DNA from: Ananas comosus
Lineage: Eukaryota; Streptophyta; Magnoliopsida; Poales; Bromeliaceae
Direction: 5' to 3'
DNA length: 64,000 nt
NCBI RefSeq assembly: GCF_001540865.1
Contig: NC_033623.1
Coordinates: forward strand, 4,589,833 to 4,653,832
Shown: piece by piece, positions 1 through 11,258 of the stretch
Layout of the letters: each line of letters begins with the position of its first letter
Numbering within the stretch: the first letter of the stretch is position 1
The notes under the pieces: generated by a model
Seen by the model: only the letters and a program-made list of their open reading frames with translations
What the model was told of the DNA's origin: nothing
Database searches by the model: none
Translations under genes and position numbers: made by a program

Positions 1-1735
1 CTAACGTTCACTCAGTCTCAGCCCCGCCCGGCAAATCAGTCTCGATACCTGGGTAAGCAACCATGCACCATATTAGTCGGATTAAGCATACAATGCAAAT
101 AAGTAAATGAATACAAAAATTAATTCAAGCGAGTGGTCTTTAATTTGCAAAATTTAGAAAACAAGAATTTATCAAACTTAAAATTCAAATCAAATTGGAA
201 CTATAACTTTACAAAGCATTTTTCTTTAAGCAAATAACGAAATAAATATTAAGTCTCCGGCAACTAACTATATCATATGATCCGTTGGCGAGATCCAGAG
301 GCACCCGAAGGTGCAAACAAAGCAGAAGCACCCGAAGGTGCAAACAGAACAGAGGCACCCGAAAGTGCATGTACAAAACAGAGGCACTCGAAGGCGCAAA
401 CAAAACAGAGGCGCGGATAGGCGCAGGCACCCGAAGGCGCAGGCACCCGAAGGCGCAAACAAAGACGAAGCTTGCTTCTATAACAAAGTACATGTCGACA
501 TGGCCAACAATAGCATAGCAGAATACCAAGAGACATTTTAATTCAAAATTATCCAGTCACTAACTTACAGAACAGATAATTAACTTTCAAAATTCTTTGT
601 TAAAGAAAGCTTTCAATCACATTTGAAACTCAGTTTGCAAAATCATTTGATATATGCTTAACCCTTAATTTTTAATTCTACAAAATAAAGATTTTTACAC
701 AATCAATTTATTTCCTAAATTATTTTACAAAACTAACAGGTGTCCGGTCGCTTACCTTAACGCAGCTTCAAAGATAAAAGATATCCAGTCAAAACTGTGC
801 AGAAAATCGATCGTCGGAACCTAAAATAGAAACATGCGATTCTCTATAAGCTAACTAAAATAAACATGCAAAGGGGATATAAAGGTATGCAAATAGATCG
901 GGATGGAGCACAAAGGGATTTAGAATATTAAAATTCGACGAAATTCAATTAGCAATCAAGAGGATGATGAGTTTTAAGGATTAAAATATTCAAAGAAGCA
1001 AGATAAGATGAATGAGGTTTTAAAATAATAAAAGAAGGATCTAATACTCGAAAAGAGGGTTTTCAGATGTTGAAATATTAATAGGCAAATTACAATTAGA
1101 TGAGATCAAAATTAGAAACAAAACGAAATTCGCCCTCTCATAGGCGTTTCGTCGAACATTTAACGAGCATTCTAAAAGTATGTAGAATATGCAAAGTCAA
1201 CAAAACCAAATCATATGCAGAACACAAGGTATAAGGTTAACGATTTGAACAACACTAATTTAGACCATTCGAAATCAGATTTGAATGATCCTAGAAGTAA
1301 TCATCAAAGAAGAATACCTAACAACAATCACCTAATTATCGATAAATTTAGATGCTTTCAAGAATAGGTGTAGAGATGAAAGTGAAAGGAATGAACCTTC
1401 TTAAAGATAGAAACGACGACAATAAAATGTCGTCGACGACGAATCAAAAAAATGCCGACGGATGAGGATTGCGGCGGCGGCCGCGGACGACGGCGACGAT
1501 GACAGTGATCAACGGCGTCGTGCACGTGTGTGGGAGGGTGGAGCCGTACGGGTGCAATGAGGGAGGAATTAAGGAGGGTTGCGGCTAGGTTTAACGGATG
1601 GTGGAGATAATTAGGAATTAGTGATTAGTTGGCACAAAATGCCGCCGAGTTCCTCAAAAACTAATATTTACGAAAAGGTCCGAATTTTAAAAGAATAGGA
1701 GTTAAAACAAGAAGTTAAGAGTGTGGGGTGTTACA
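1..1735 (-). repeat. Partial gypsy-type LTR, antisense to the plus strand
   Basis: No coding sequence is recognised. The right edge reads GGGGTGTTACA, the reverse complement of TGTAACACCCC, a start typical of plant Ty3/gypsy LTRs, so the sense strand is minus. A CG-rich block at about 1430-1560 lies in an otherwise AT-rich region, as in the leader part of other LTRs in this window. A hairpin array lies at 298-456. The left edge is cut by the window, so neither the second LTR end nor a target duplication can be seen. Calling it an LTR is inference from one terminus and base composition. Confidence 0.5.
298..456 (-). repeat. Minisatellite of tandem UUCG-type hairpins
   Basis: Units of about 27 bp each carry the 14-mer GCACCCGAAGGTGC or a variant, at 301, 328, 355, 384, 427 and 443. 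On the minus strand, which is the sense strand of the surrounding LTR, the motif reads GCACCTTCGGGTGC: a 5-bp stem closed by C(UUCG)G, the very stable tetraloop of RNA. Two variants (GCGCC..GGTGC) keep pairing through a G-U wobble; the copy at 384 has a C-A mismatch at the closing pair. Short reading frames across the array on both strands are repeat artefacts. Confidence 0.8.
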
Positions 1736-1740
1736 GCCCA

Positions 1741-2105
1741 TGAGATTTATTTAAGGCGATCTATAAGGATACAGTCGATCTATTCAGGACGATCCATAAA
1801 GGAACGATCAATCCAATGGTTAGGATGTATCTGGAGACGTTCTTGATGGATGGACGTAATTTAACATCCTTATGTTAGGTTATATATAAATATATATAAC
1901 ATATTGGAGTCCCAGTCAAATTCTAATCCTAATTTTTTGTGACGGCTATATCTCCGGGGATAAGGAAATGGATTCGAAACATCCGGCTCTTTTGTAGATC
2001 ACGAACGAGGACGAGCCACAAGCAAGAATCACAGTCTACAATCCGTATTAATTTAGAAATCAAAATCATGAAAGAAGGTACGATTTAATTTTATAAAGTT
2101 TAACA
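1741..2105 (+). mobile_element. Possible Copia-like 5' LTR
   Basis: A TATA-like stretch near 1880-1900 (TATATAAATATATATAAC) and a terminus TTTAACA at 2105 lie directly before a tRNA-Met-like primer site at 2108-2120. This order (TATA, polyadenylation-style AT tract, CA end, PBS) is that of a plant 5' LTR. The start at TGAG (1741) is chosen only because it follows the end of the previous LTR. Sequence after the PBS (2121-2500) shows no reading frame I recognise, so assignment to Copia rather than gypsy is a guess. Confidence 0.4.
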
Positions 2106-2107
2106 TG

Positions 2108-2120
2108 TGATATCAGAGCC
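2108..2120 (+). other. Primer binding site, tRNA-Met-like
   Basis: TGATATCAGAGCC differs at one position from TGGTATCAGAGCC, the complement of the initiator tRNA-Met 3' end used by many plant LTR retrotransposons. It sits 2 bases after the presumed LTR end. The single change may be decay or a family variant; the PBS of element B at 32396 carries the same TGATATCAGAG. Confidence 0.55.
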
Positions 2121-2519
2121 AAATCTTTTGCCAAATTTTGTTTTTCTTTTGGATTTCATTTGGTTTCCTTTTCATTGAAAGAAAAAAAAAAATTCGTTGA
2201 TTGCTTTGCGTTGATGGTGATGTCCGGCCGCAATTGAGATTGACGTCCGACAGAATTGTGCGGCCGTCCCGGCCGCGGTTGCGGGGGTCCACGAGGGGCC
2301 GTATGCCCATGCATAATATGGCCCCATTAGGGGCGGTACAACCTGCCGTACGAGGCAGCCCCACTATATTGTACTGAATTCCAATATACTTCACCGAACT
2401 TTGGCCAAATTGGGCAAGTACGGAGAAAATAGTGTATGAGACTATTGGAGGAAGTTTAAAAGCAAAAGTTGTGGATTGAGTAAAAATTTCATTAAATGAC
2501 AAAGGTTAAGTTACAATTG
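2121..2519. other. Unassigned leader/internal remnant
   Basis: This stretch follows the primer site and contains a GC-rich part (2220-2350), but the plus-strand frames are closed within a few codons. A 129-codon open frame on the minus strand has no domain I recognise and is treated as chance. It may be the eroded start of a gag region. Confidence 0.3.
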
Positions 2520-4199
2520 TGTTGGGGCTTGTGGATAAGACCTACCTCATCTACTCTATCTTTTGTCTTCCACCCATACAAGAGAGGAAAAAAAAAAGAA
2601 AAAAGAAAAAAAAAACCCTCCTTTCTCTCCAAACCTTTTTCCGTTACGCTCTAACACCTCTCTCTTCCTTTCTCTTGTAACCCCTCTACCAAAGAGGAAA
2701 AATTGGAGATTTTGGAAGCCTCAAGTTGGAGAAGAAGCTTGGAAGAGCTCTCTAATGGCGGATCAAGCTTCTTGACTATGGTAGCTAAAGTGAGATTTAT
2801 GGATTAGAATTAGATTTAGCTAAATCTTTTAAATGAGATATTTGAGATCCCTAGGTGTTTCTAAACTACGTTAATCCAAGGGTTCACCATGATTTTAGGT
2901 GTTCTTGAGGATTTGAAAACCTAAGGTATGGAATTGGAATTTTTGTCCCTAAGAGAGTTGGAATCAAATTGATCTTGTAAATCCCCAATTTAAGGATAGT
3001 TCGATGAAGGGAACAACTCCGATTTGGATTACGACAAGGTTACAACATCTGATTGGAGGAATTTGAGGAATTTCATTCGTTAGGCTTGAAGCGTGATCGG
3101 AGAACCAATTGCTTTGAAATTCTAGCAATTGGTAGTTAACTAAGTTAGGCGGTGCTCTCCGAAATGGTTGGATTTTTCCCTATATATGTCTAACTCTATT
3201 CATTGAGTATATATGTATGTATGTGTGATTATGCATCTTAGGGTTCAAGTTATCCTTCTCCATGTGAATTGCATGCTTTCCAAGTTAATGAGCAGACAAT
3301 TGCAATTAAAAACTTTATACTTATGATGTATGATTATGGTGCCATTTGAATCCTAGAGATACAAGAACTAGTAGGTTGCATGGACTTAGAAAACATGGTG
3401 AAACACTAGGTGTCATTGTGGTGTCGATCATGAACCTAGTGATAGAACTATAAATTGGGTGTAACCTGTTGTACATGCAAAGAACTACGACATTGTGTTG
3501 AGATTATATATGTAGCATGTGCTAGATATTCAGTCATAGTCACATATACCGTGAGATATTACATGCTTGGCCATGATCGTGTAGCATGTAGAGGTGTATT
3601 ACCGTAATTACACATGATTTGAGATGAGCATGTTAGGGATTGATAGATCCCCAGATAGTGTCATTCTTTTATCATATATCATGATGTATGAGAGTTGTAT
3701 GATGTAGGATTTTATGTTATCTTGGGATAAGTAAATTGTATGCTCTTGAATGTGGAATAGAACCTAATATTGCAAGTCATAACATTTCATGTATGAAATT
3801 GGACATTGGTCACTGAGAACGCTAGATATACTTGTGAACTAGTGGTAAGATTAGAGTATGGACTTAGACAAAATTTGTCTAGCACTAGATGTATCGATAG
3901 TTGTAGAACTTGAACCTAGTGACATGAATTGAGCGGAATTTCAAGTGCCAATGAAGGTTTGAGTCATTGCATGTATAGTGTGACAAGTGTGACAAGTAGC
4001 ACCTTACCATTGGGATTGAAATAGATCCCCAAAGGTTGCTATTGGGATTGAAATTGATCCCCAGATGTTGTCACAAGGGTCACTGGTGAGTTCTCTTGGT
4101 TAAGAGAAGTAGATCATACTCGCATACTCTGTTACAACTTGTGGAGGTCGCAACTCCACAAGCAGTGAGCTTCGGAGTGTCACACGTATGGGTTGAGCG
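2520..4199 (+). repeat. LTR fragment, plus-sense, cut by element A
   Basis: CT/GA-rich leader-like sequence (2570-2760) is followed by AT-rich sequence with many ATGTATG-type repeats and by the block GGCGGTGCTCTCCGAAA (near 3150) that recurs in other LTRs of this window (37963, 46838, 58456). It stops abruptly at 4199, where the terminus of element A begins. The 5' end is not defined. No coding frame is supported. Confidence 0.5.
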
Positions 4200-6937
4200 T
4201 GTCACGCCCCGAGGCCACCAATTTGGTCGGTTCGGGCACGCCGACAGACGCCGAACGGACAGCACCTTCCCTGTCCGCCCAAAGCTCTAATCAACAAGTA
4301 TAATACAAGCAATTCAACAAGATGAATGCAATTATACTAGGCTTGCTCGAGGGCAAGCAACAACAAAACCACAAGTGAAGGCATCTAAGCTATTACACTA
4401 AACCATTCAACACATGTCATTTGATTACATTTGAATCAAATACAAGTAAACCATTCACATTTACATCACATTGTCCTTTAACCCAGAATACACAAATTAC
4501 ATCTTTTACATTTCTAGTTCAACATACAAAAGTTGAATATGTACATAGGGTATGCCTATGACTCCGTAGGCCGCTATCTACGGCGCTAGTCCCTTGCTTC
4601 GATCCTCCGCCGCCCCGCTCGCCCATGGATTTGCAGGGTTAGTGGTGGTGTGAGAACTAAAAGAAGTTCTCAGTGGGTTCGGCCGCCGACCGCGCCGACT
4701 CGCCCACTAGGTCTATTCAGGCATATGTATTTCAAGAAAAGTAGATAACAAACCATCTAATGCTACTAATACAATGCCTGCAAGAATACTGTCGTCAGAT
4801 AAATAATCAAGTACATGATAATTATGCATGCATGATCTTGTTCTCATTTTCTTTGGCCTTTACCCAATCATCCCGGGGTACTCGTGGTTCACCCCAAACT
4901 CACAATCCACTCATCCCATCTACTGGGGGAGTGTCACGCCCCGCGACCGCTACCAATTTGGCTTGGCCCGGGCACGTCGAACAGACGCCGGACGGACAGC
5001 ACCTCCCCTGTCCGCCCAAGGCTAACAACGAGATTGTNTACCGAACTGCAATCTTTATCAGATAGCTTTCGGATTTTATTTCTCACTCTACGGGTGTCAG
5101 AAAAATATGAAATCTTAAATCTAGCCTCATAAAAATATTCCTGACTTCTTCTCCAATTTTCATAATTTTCTGAGACTGTGCATTTTCTGCTAATTTTTCT
5201 CTCCCGTTTCCAACAGAAAATTCCAGATCTTCTGTTTTCATCCCAATTTCAGCACAAGTCACTTCTGACTTATGTTTTACTTCTCTAAATCCAATAAAAA
5301 TAGTATCTCACACTATTTTTATTTATTTTCACTTTTATATTTAAAATCCGGTATGTTACATTCCACCGCAGCCTCACCGGAACCATTTAAATGTACACCG
5401 TAACTTCATAGTTTTAGAAGTCCGGTACCTTACAGGGAGGCTCTTGGCACTACCACCCGAGGGATCTTCGCCGGGGCACTCTCTCCGTGGTGTCTACACT
5501 CCGGAGTACACCGCTTGAGGAGGAGCTACCTCTCCCAAGCCGGAACCAATGTGTGAGTACGATCCAATCCTCAATTTGAGAAAGTATTGCCAAACCTATC
5601 TCAATGCACAAAGCATCAATGCCGATGATAGGTTATTACCATATCACATTTCCACTATATCTGAGTCACAATGGTCATGATGCCACTCTAGGTTAAACCT
5701 TGTTTAGCTGTTCTTATGCTTGGTGCCAATCTCGTTACTAATGTCAATGTCACCATTGTTTACTATTGTCATAGTCTCTTTTTCATACATTCACATACAC
5801 CTAGGGTTTTCACATTCTTAGTTCACATGGTTCTATATCAATTCATATGTTCTCTAGCATACAATTGAATATCAACCAATCATATTCATCACGCTACCCT
5901 ATATGCATGAATGCTAACATCAATATGCTCAATAATAGTAACACAGATATAGAAGGAAATTCGGTGTTTCCGGATAGCACCCCTCACCTTGTAGGAATGC
6001 TAGGATGTCGCGATCCTAATTTCGTGATTTTTAGACATCTACGCCGCGAGCTGCGGCAATCTGTTCTAATTTAGCCTTTTTCGTCAATATCTTCGCGTAC
6101 GCTCGTCAGATTGCCAAACCGAGCGCACCAACGCGTTCGTTGACCTACCAATTAGGGTAAAAAGAAATCAATCCTAAGATTAGACCTCATATAAACCAAA
6201 CCCTAATATTAGGTCCCTCAACAATGTCATCTTCCCCAATATTGGTCCCTAGCACGGATAACTATGGGGGAAATCCTCTATTCATCTCCTAGAAGCATGC
6301 TAGAAGGAAATAAACCAAAACCCTAGCTTGGAACCATGAGAACTCACCTTTGGTTCAAGCTTTTCCTTGTTCTCTTGCACAATAGCAAGCATAACCTTCC
6401 ACTTTGCCTTCTTCTTCTCCCAAACTCCTCTAAATCCCTCCTTGTCCAAGCTCTAGCGAGAGAGGAAGAGAAAGGAGAGAAGGTTTTAGAGAGAGAGAGG
6501 GAGTGTTCTTGTGTGCTGGGTTGGGAGAAATGAACCCTAACCCAAGCCCACACACATATAACCATTCACACTTACAGAATTGCACATAAGCCCCTCTCAT
6601 TTCACCTATTCACATCAGCCCTCTGGGCATTTTTCGCATGCGGGGATCGGTCTCTCCCCACAGGGACCGGTACCCGTAGGCTGATTTTCTAGGACTTAGC
6701 CGATTTTCTAGCTCTCGGGCAGAATATGCGTATGGGGACCGGTCCTCCCCTGAGGGACCGGACCCCGAGAGCCCAAAAACTGGGACTTAGCCAGTTTTTC
6801 ACCGGTTTTGTCCTCTTGGTCCCTATACCCTATATCATGGTTCCAAAACACTTAGAACCCATTTCAACTCGTTCGACTCCGGGCTCCGCTCGTTCCGACG
6901 GAACTCGGCACGATTTATGGGGATGCGATACATTACA
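4200..6937 (-). mobile_element. 3' LTR of minus-strand gypsy element A
   Basis: Termini on the plus strand are TGTCACGCCCC (4200) and CATTACA (6937), so the sense LTR runs TGTAATG...GGCGTGACA on minus. Immediately right of 6937 is the complement of a purine-rich tract (TTCCCCACCCCTT), the polypurine primer expected just before a 3' LTR, followed by integrase-tail coding sequence on minus. U3 contains ACCGGT palindromes at 6650-6770. The LTR is split by another LTR at 4932-5434. The 5-bp flank on the left is GAGCG; the other end of the element is lost, so no target duplication can be checked. Confidence 0.8.
4932..5434 (-). mobile_element. Nested LTR with 5-bp target duplication GGGAG, internally chimeric
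   Basis: TGTCACGCCCC at 4932 and ACCTTACA ending at 5434 are flanked by GGGAG at 4927-4931 and 5435-5439. Removing the insert restores the outer LTR, as seen against the related uninterrupted LTR near 38440. The insert is only 503 bp, holds an N at 5038, and contains a second LTR start (TGTAACATACCGG, read on minus from about 5357) whose body resembles 44600-44790. It is therefore a composite of at least two LTRs with a collapsed gap. Confidence 0.8.
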
Positions 6938-7340
6938 TTCCCCACCCCTTAAAAATAGTTTCGTCCGCGAAACTTAACACGTACCTTAGCTCATTTGCTC
7001 GAACAAATGAGGATAGACCTCTCGCATCTTCTCCTCGAGTTCCCACGTGGATTCACGCCTCGAGTGATTACTCCATTGCACTTTCACATATGGAATAGTT
7101 CGATTCCGTAGCTTCCGCTCCTCTCGAGCAAGAATGCTCACCGGAAATTCTTCATATGTGACATCTTCGTGCAACTCTACCGGTTCATACTCCAACACAT
7201 GTGAGGAGTTGCAAAAATACTTGCGGAGATTCGATTCGTGGAATACGTTGTGCACTCCCGCAAGCTTCGATACGTGGAATGCGGAGATTCGATACGTGGA
7301 ATGCATTATATCATCATTTTCATGATATCGCCTTAGATGC
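6938..7340 (-). pseudogene. Gypsy integrase C-terminal/chromodomain-like tail (element A)
   Basis: The minus-strand frame ending at 6986 encodes LAGVHNVFHESNLRKYF, then LAREERKLRNRTIPYVKVQW, then STWELEEKMREVYPHLF. This order (GVHNVFH..LRKY motif, then KVxWxNH...TWE...YPxLF) is the end of plant chromovirus integrases, where the last part is a chromodomain-like module thought to guide integration to heterochromatin. Upstream integrase catalytic core, RT and gag are absent: homology stops near 7290, where GATACGTGGAATGC occurs twice in tandem, and plant-mobile-domain sequence begins on the opposite strand. It is a truncated remnant, not a functional gene. Confidence 0.85.
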
Positions 7341-8885
7341 ACCTCCCGCTATTGTTCGAGCTACAGCGAGAGCATATATACTATTTGAAATAGGATGTAA
7401 TTTATTTCCAAATCCAAGCAGGAATAGAGTGTATTTGAAATGGTTGCCACTTTTAGAGGATTTTGACGTCTGTGGTGAGTTGGCATGGGGTGCAGCCTCG
7501 CTAGCTCATTTTTATCGGGCATTAGGAAATGCTTGCATGAGGGGAAAGGTCGAGCGTTGTTGTTTCGAGACATTACTTCAGGTACATTACCTTACTAGCA
7601 CTATATAAGTCATGGTTTTTGTTTCCATTTCCAACTATCCTTTTGTATAAATATGGGTATGGGACCACCTGCACATTGGCCGCCCTGAGATAGTAGGACC
7701 GCAGCATGAGCTTGTCGACATGCCACTAAGGTGTAGGTAAGTATTTTTTTCATTTTAAGTTTTCTATATACTATTTATTCATGACTAATATGATATAAAT
7801 AAATCAGGTGGAATATCGGGCTGGCTTTTCGGGATAATGTCAGGACAACTGATATTGAGTTTTATCGTGATCAGCTTGATCAGCAGCTAGAGTCTCAGGT
7901 AAATGAAAGTAACTCAATCTTATTATAACTGCACATTAGATTTAAAACATTTGGATAAATAATCATATGTATTCATATGTATTTTTCACAACTTACATGG
8001 AGGCCTTATACAGACACAGTATTAGAGACGCTCCCACCTTTTTGTCTAGCGGGGTCCTAGGTTTGGCAATCGAGGACCACCTTAGTCTGCTTCCACATTA
8101 TTGAGCTGCATCTTTCCGATCGTGTGCTTCGACAGTTTGGTCTGTTACAGCATATACCTGAAGCAGTAATTGTCATACCTCGCATCACTTTACGAGATAG
8201 AGCATATGAGAATTGGACGGCGTATCATGCTTCATATATTCAGCGTTGGGATGATAGATTGGTGGATATAGTAGAGGTGGATCCTGAGGTAGATCCAGAT
8301 ACTGTACGAGCTACCACTGTTTACATGCAGTGATATTGGAGGATCACCAGGAGGTGGATATCTAGGCCAATACAAAGGCCACCCCTCCCGTATCGGATGG
8401 AAGCAGTTTTGGAGACTTTACCTATGCTTCCACACACTGTACATCCACGGCCAGCAGAATATAGTGGACCATCGACGGCGGGCCATATACCAGTGTATAG
8501 TCCACCGAGGCCATCTTCACCGATAGAGGAGCCACCTTATCATCCAAACACGATACCAGTACCAGTACCAAAGGATCCACCTCGGCCAGTTGATATTATT
8601 TATCGTAGGCGCCGACGATAGTTGCAGTCTCTCCATACAGATCAGCCCTCCTCTTCAGCTCTTCCACGGTCAGATATACTATCGACACCTGCTATGATTG
8701 AACACGAAATCAGACGGGTGATTGAGACGCAGGACACTCAGCCGGTTATTGAGGGTGCTGCTATCGAGCATCTCGACCAGTTGGAGGTCTTAGAGCCCTT
8801 TAATGAGCATGGTGTTGATCGTGGTCGCGAACGTGGTAGGGGACGTGTAGGTAGACGTGGTCAAGGGACTAGGAGGAGAAGATGA
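7330..8885 (+). pseudogene. Plant mobile domain (PMD, MAIN-like) gene, decayed
   Basis: Exon-like blocks encode LFPNPSRNRVYLKWLPLLED...GAASLAHFYRALG (ending at 7581, CAG|GTAC), LHIGRPEIVGPQHELVDMPLRC (ending 7736), WNIGLAFRDN...EFYRDQLDQQ (7808-7898) and WRPYTDTVLETLPPF...FHIIELHLSDRVLRQFGL (from 7998). This matches the plant mobile domain, found in MAIN/MAIL nuclear proteins, in PP7-long-form fusions and in many transposons. Decay is visible: an in-frame TAG at 8058-8060, TGA at 8331-8333, TAG at about 8619, and no AG acceptor before 7998. The tail is proline-rich then Arg/Gly-rich (RGRERGRGRVGRRGQG), the usual end of transposon-borne copies. It is probably a dead transposon passenger rather than a host MAIN gene. 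Confidence 0.75.
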
Positions 8886-9131
8886 CATTATATTTTTATA
8901 AATTTTAAATTACACCGAACTTTCTATATTATTAAAAAATTTGCTTTAATTTTTTATATTTTATTGTGATGATATGGTATTGATGCTTTATTAATGTTTT
9001 GTTGAATTTGTTGTTGTATTGTTAATATTGAATTTCTTGTATTGTTGTATTGACTTTTTTGTTGCGTTGTGATGTTGTATTCTGTGGTTTATTGCGTTGA
9101 AAAATTTCTAAGTGCTGGTATTACTACTGAA

Positions 9132-9233
9132 CACGGTGAACGGTTCACCGTGTCTAAACACGGGGAACGATTCCCCTTGTTTAGACACGGTGAACCATTC
9201 ACCGTGTTTAGACACGGTGAATCGTTCCCCGTG
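9132..9233. repeat. Array of four 21-bp palindromes, CACGGTGAAC-N-GTTCACCGTG
   Basis: Four units of about 27-29 bp each hold a near-perfect inverted repeat. The first (9132-9152) is perfect around a central G; units 2 and 4 change the arms to GGGGAA/TTCCCC. Single arms recur at about 9308-9325 and 9550-9562. The array lies just 3' of the PMD pseudogene and may belong to the end of the same transposon. No protein is supported across it, though several frames remain open because of the repeat. Confidence 0.85.
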
Positions 9234-9309
9234 TCTCATGTATTACCCCCCCAAGCATCTGGCGGAAGCGTGCAAGTCCAAGCCGCAAGTATACACAGTT
9301 TGGATGCGG

Positions 9310-9710
9310 CGAACAATTCACCGTGTTCAACTACCAAGCCCCAGCCCCGCCCGCATGGCGCTGACGTGGCGCTGAAGTGGAAGGGCCAGGGCCATTTTCG
9401 AAAATATAATTTTTCTGGGGTTATTTTTAAAAATATTTTTTTCCAGGGGGCCAATTGCAAAAAAAAAATTCGAGAGAGAAAGAGAGATCGAGCGAGAGAG
9501 GAAGGGGGGAGCTCGGTCGGGGTATTAATACAAAGAGAACACAGTAAATGGTTCACCGTGTTTAACTTAACTGACTAGCCCCAGCCCAGCCCGCATGACG
9601 CTGACGTGGCGCTTGCGTGGCAGGGTCAGGACTATTTTTCCAAATATAAATTTGCTGGGGCTATATTTAAAATTAATTTTTTTCAAAGGGCCAATTGCAA
9701 AAAAACCCTT
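9310..9710 (+). repeat. Diverged direct duplication of about 150 bp
   Basis: TTCACCGTGTT, then AGCCCCAGCCC.GCCCGCATG.CGCTGACGTGGCGCT, then an AT tract, then GGGCCAATTGCAAAAAAA, occurs at about 9310-9470 and again at about 9553-9710. The copies differ by many substitutions and are separated by a GA-rich spacer (9471-9550). They could be subterminal repeats of a transposon end. No gene is seen. Confidence 0.7.
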
Positions 9711-11258
9711 TTAGATGGTTATTGTGTAAAAAAGTCCCTTCAAAATCTTCTAGAATGTCCAATATATAATTGGTCGACTTTTACTTTTAACAATTAGGCA
9801 TTCTAAAATTTATTAAATAGTTTAACTTTTTTTATCCTTGAAGGAAATTACTCATTAAATAAAACTGGTTGATACTCAACTCTATCCTCATCTGGAATAA
9901 AAACAAAACACAAAAACAGATAAATTACTCTTTTGGTCCTCAAACTAGAAGCCAGGTGACACTTTCGTCTTCGCACGTTAATGAGTAACAATTTCTATCT
10001 CAAACTATAAGACGTGACATTTTAGTTCTCAAACTTTAATTAGTTGCAATTTCTTACTCGAATTATGAGGCACATGACATTTTAGTTCTCAAATTTTACT
10101 GCTACTACTAATATAATTTATTATCCTTAAGGTTTTGCTTTTTTTTATTCTTTTTGTATTGATATTGGATATATATTTAACAATATAGGAAGTTATGAGA
10201 ATACAAGCTCCTGTTTATTTACAGCACCCATATCCATTCCCACACAACTTGAGAACATAAAATTTACTTGATTTATCATGAATGACCCCATTAATCCAAC
10301 AATACTTCTACAAATACTATAAAACACCTTTTGTAGAACTATTATGAACCAACACCGATCAACAAATAAAAAGCACAGTTAAGTATCCATCTCAAGAGAA
10401 CCAAGTATTTCTATAGCAACCTAACAGATTCAGCTAGAGTAAATAAATTCAAAATACAAAATAAAATTACCTTACAACAAATACATTATATGAATCAAAG
10501 GGGAAACCAGCCAATTGCCGTTACCATTTCTCTCTTTATCCATGTTTTCCACTCGGAATTGAAAAGTAAAAGTGCAAGGACCTGCCAAAATTCATATTGT
10601 GGTGAACCTTAGCTTATTGTCACTATCACGACTCCTTAAGCATGTGTACGCATGATGAGCAAAAAGGGAGTAAATATAATTAATAATTATTACCAGGCCA
10701 AAACAAATGCAATATAATACAAGAATATGAGAGGCCTTCAATTTTATAAAACCAACTATTTTCACGCTGTTCAAAAGATTATTAATCTAGTTTGATTGAT
10801 TCAAACACAATCAGTTGTTAATGGATGCAACAAAACCAAAAGCACGAAGTGATAATTTGAAGGAATCAGAGACCTCTTGATATATAACAGAAAAATATTC
10901 ATAAGGGATCACCATATGACACTTCCAGTCAACAAAAAAGAATCAAAAAAAGGATATCTAAGAGAGAAATCGCATTGTACACTTGTTTGAAGTCATATCC
11001 AAACCTCTACAAGGGAGAAAGAAGTGTTCAACTCTAAATCTTCCCTAGACATGACCTAGATTCATATCAGATATGTCAAAGAAACCTAAAATAATGAGAA
11101 GCTAGAATACACTATTCAATAAGCATTGAACATATACAATCAAACAATTAAGGAATTCAACCATCCAGAACACCAGAAGACCTCATCAGATAGATGTTTA
11201 GAAACACAAATGAGGGGAAAAAACATACATGGCTGAGGTACTATTTCGCAGCCCTCAG
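9711..11258. other. AT-rich intergenic stretch
   Basis: No coding sequence is supported. Degenerate tandem units of about 58-60 bp (CTCAAACT..., GTGACATTTTAGTTCTCAAA...) run at about 9936-10105. The rest is AT-rich unique-looking sequence with only short frames closed by stops. Confidence 0.6.

Noticed and set aside
298..456. CRISPR-like look of the 27-bp repeat units, and overlapping short frames
   Set aside because: Units are directly tandem without unique spacers, and the context is a plant LTR. Frames stay open only because the unit length is a multiple of three.
2113..2502. 129-codon open frame on minus
   Set aside because: It overlaps the primer site and leader of a plus-sense LTR element, has no domain I recognise, and looks like chance.
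9132..9233. Palindromic repeats resembling a CRISPR array
   Set aside because: Units are adjacent with no variable spacers, no cas genes exist, and this is plant DNA.
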